Assembly (NCBI GenBank): GCA_002427615.1 | Contig: DIFH01000056.1 | Coordinates: 1-15,765, forward strand | Length of the DNA: 15,765 nt | Direction: 5' to 3' | Origin: Paludibacter sp. UBA5753 | Lineage (GTDB): Bacteria; Bacteroidota; Bacteroidia; Bacteroidales; Paludibacteraceae | Part shown: positions 14,765 through 15,765 of the stretch, in pieces | Layout of the letters: each line of letters starts with the position of its first letter | Numbering within the stretch: position 1 is the stretch's first letter | Notes under the pieces: model-generated | What the model saw: only the letters and a program-made list of their open reading frames with translations | The model's database searches: none | What the model was told of the DNA's origin: nothing | Position numbers and translations under genes: made by a program

Positions 14765-15400
14765 ATGACCAGATTCACATATTCTATTGCTGTATTAATA
14801 TTTTCGATACTTGGCCTGTCGGCACAAAACAACACTGATGCAGAGAACGTTATAAACAATCTGCTATCCTCGGTAAAGACTAATGCCATAAAGACAAGTT
14901 TCAGGCTTTCGGTAACAGAAAAAAATACTGTAAATTCGCACTCGAGTTCAGGGACATTTACTTTGAAAGCAAATAAATTTGTACTGGAAATGGACGAAAT
15001 GCAAGCCTGGTTCGATGGAAAAACGCAATGGGCGTATATGGCTCAAAACAATGAGGTGTCGATAACCGAGCCTACCGAAAAAGAATTGGCTGAAACAAAT
15101 CCCATGGCAATTCTTTCGGGATACAAAACGAAAACGGTGATTCGATTCAGTAAAACCAAATCAACAAATAATTACGTGGTGGAAATGATTCCGAAAGTTA
15201 AAAACAATGACTTCACAAAAATTGAAATTCAAGTAAACAAAACCACCGGAAATCTCGTTTCGATCAAGCTCTTTTCCAAAAACAGTTCGACCACTCTCCT
15301 TACCCTGACAAATTATCAGAAGGGAATAAAAGTGTCTGATGACGTTTTTGTTTTCAATAAAGCCAGGTTCAAAGGCGTTACGGTAAATGATTTGAGGTAG
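14765..15400 (+). CDS. lolA: LolA-like outer-membrane lipoprotein carrier protein
   Basis: This 211-residue protein has an N-terminal signal peptide (MTRFTYSIAVLIFSILGLSA, cleavage probably after LSA) and a mature part that fits the LolA half-barrel. Typical elements are SVKTNAIKTSFRLSVTEKN, the strand pair SGTFTLKANKFVLEMDEMQAWFDGKTQWAYM, and YVVEMIPKVKNNDFTKIEIQVNKTTGNLVSIKLF. LolA shuttles lipoproteins through the periplasm from LolCDE to the outer membrane; in Bacteroidota this small LolA-like gene often follows ftsK. Upstream in-frame non-ATG starts exist (for example TTG at 14717), but the ATG at 14765 places the signal peptide at the N terminus and is preferred. It has its own promoter-like site at 14648-14678. 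The family is fairly sure; exact LolA function is inferred. Confidence 0.85.
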   Translation: MTRFTYSIAVLIFSILGLSAQNNTDAENVINNLLSSVKTNAIKTSFRLSVTEKNTVNSHSSSGTFTLKANKFVLEMDEMQAWFDGKTQWAYMAQNNEVSITEPTEKELAETNPMAILSGYKTKTVIRFSKTKSTNNYVVEMIPKVKNNDFTKIEIQVNKTTGNLVSIKLFSKNSSTTLLTLTNYQKGIKVSDDVFVFNKARFKGVTVNDLR

Positions 15401-15450
15401 ATTATAGATTGGGTTCAGGGCTGGGAAACATCAAAACGTACGAAGCACTT

Positions 15451-15532
15451 TTGAGCGTTTCTCAATAAATGAACAAAAAACGTTTTTAGTGTCCTTATGC
15501 GTCGGACGACTAAAAGTTTCTCGTTTTAGTCC
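15451..15532. repeat. Cluster of alternative hairpins downstream of lolA
   Basis: A small stem TTGAG-cgttt-CTCAA lies at 15451-15465. Next, TTTTAGT-G-TCC (15484-15494) can pair with GGA-CG-ACTAAAA (15504-15515), and the same ACTAAAA can instead pair with a second TTTTAGTCC (15524-15532). An AAAAACGTTTTT palindrome occupies 15476-15487. The mutually exclusive pairing resembles an attenuator, but no gene follows closely. It may be the terminator region of lolA or the remains of a mobile element. Confidence 0.4.
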
Positions 15533-15592
15533 GTAATTGATTAAAATAAAGATAATTATCCGCAAAGCGACCTGAATAGTTATGTCGTAGGC

Positions 15593-15688
15593 ATATAATA
15601 TTGGTAAAAATACATTTCCACACACCTATAGCACCCCGTACGGGGTTCGACAAACAAGGACGGATGAATAATTCTACCGATATTAAAT
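15593..15688. repeat. REP/MITE-like imperfect inverted-repeat element of about 96 bp
   Basis: A perfect 14 bp palindrome, ACCCCGTACGGGGT, sits at 15633-15646. It is flanked almost symmetrically by outer arms ATATAATATTGGTA (15593-15606) and TACCGATATTAAAT (15675-15688), which match as inverted repeats at 12 of 14 positions. The midpoint of the arms falls within 1 bp of the midpoint of the palindrome. From memory, similar intergenic sequences with ACCCCGTACGGGGT-like cores are scattered in Bacteroidota genomes; this cannot be checked here. There is no open reading frame inside. The rest of 15401-15765 holds no credible gene. Confidence 0.5.
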
Positions 15689-15765
15689 CCCTAACGGTAA
15701 CTACTCAGCGCCCTAATAAATTTGATAATAATTAGGCATTTAGTTGATTGTTATGTATTTAAACT

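Noticed and set aside
15431..15625. A 64-codon reading frame on the minus strand downstream of lolA.
   Set aside because: It runs through the hairpin cluster and into the palindromic element, has mixed composition and no family resemblance, so it is most likely random.
13931..15750. An 11 bp direct repeat TTAGTTGATTG at 13931-13941 and 15740-15750, possible target duplication around the nuclease and lolA genes.
   Set aside because: It would enclose lolA, which belongs to the core neighbourhood, and low-complexity TTAGTTGATT-like words are common in AT-rich Bacteroidota spacers.
1..15765. CRISPR array, tRNA or rRNA gene, integrase or transposase gene.
   Set aside because: I saw no regularly spaced repeats, no cloverleaf with a plausible T-arm, and no recombinase or transposase motif in any of the real coding regions, so the means by which the island moved are not visible here.

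Overview
The window looks like chromosomal DNA from a member of the Bacteroidota, plausibly a marine or anaerobic Bacteroidia. The evidence is an AT-rich sequence with almost no Shine-Dalgarno sites, promoter-like TTTG/TAnnTTTG pairs, a Bacteroidota-type FtsK followed by a LolA-like gene, and AlbA_2 and RhuM proteins of the kind typical for this phylum. A more precise placement is not supported.

Region 1 (about 55-11107, all minus strand) is a compact defence island that reads from right to left. From one candidate promoter at 11076-11107 it runs: XRE-type regulator, HNH nuclease, methyltransferase-HIT fusion, JetA, JetB, JetC, JetD, RhuM, AlbA_2 ATPase. Adjacent genes overlap or lie 7-28 bp apart, so the nine genes could be one transcript of about 11 kb. 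The core is a complete four-gene Wadjet/MksBEFG-type SMC system: kleisin JetA, KITE subunit JetB, SMC ATPase JetC and Toprim nuclease JetD. Characterised relatives recognise and cut circular plasmids. In front of it sits an unusual module of regulator, HNH nuclease and methyltransferase-HIT fusion. Behind it lie RhuM and an AlbA_2/HATPase protein. The start of a second, truncated AlbA_2 gene overlaps the end of jetD, a scar showing that the tail of the island has been rearranged.

Region 2 (11035-11442) is the 408 bp divergent intergenic region between the island and ftsK. It holds promoter-like boxes for both directions and two small inverted repeats.

Region 3 (11443-15400, plus strand) is core chromosome: ftsK (DNA translocase) and a lolA-like periplasmic carrier gene. 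These are often neighbours in Bacteroidia. Here a small AT-rich gene for a PD-(D/E)XK nuclease-like protein lies between them, followed by a 32 bp near-palindrome that overlaps the probable lolA promoter.

Region 4 (15401-15765) has no convincing gene. It contains a cluster of alternative hairpins and a roughly 96 bp imperfect inverted-repeat element centred on a perfect 14 bp palindrome, probably a dispersed REP/MITE-like repeat.

The strongest candidates for new biology are the HNH plus methyltransferase-HIT pair apparently co-transcribed with Wadjet, the AlbA_2 scar at jetD-rhuM, and the nuclease gene lodged between ftsK and lolA.
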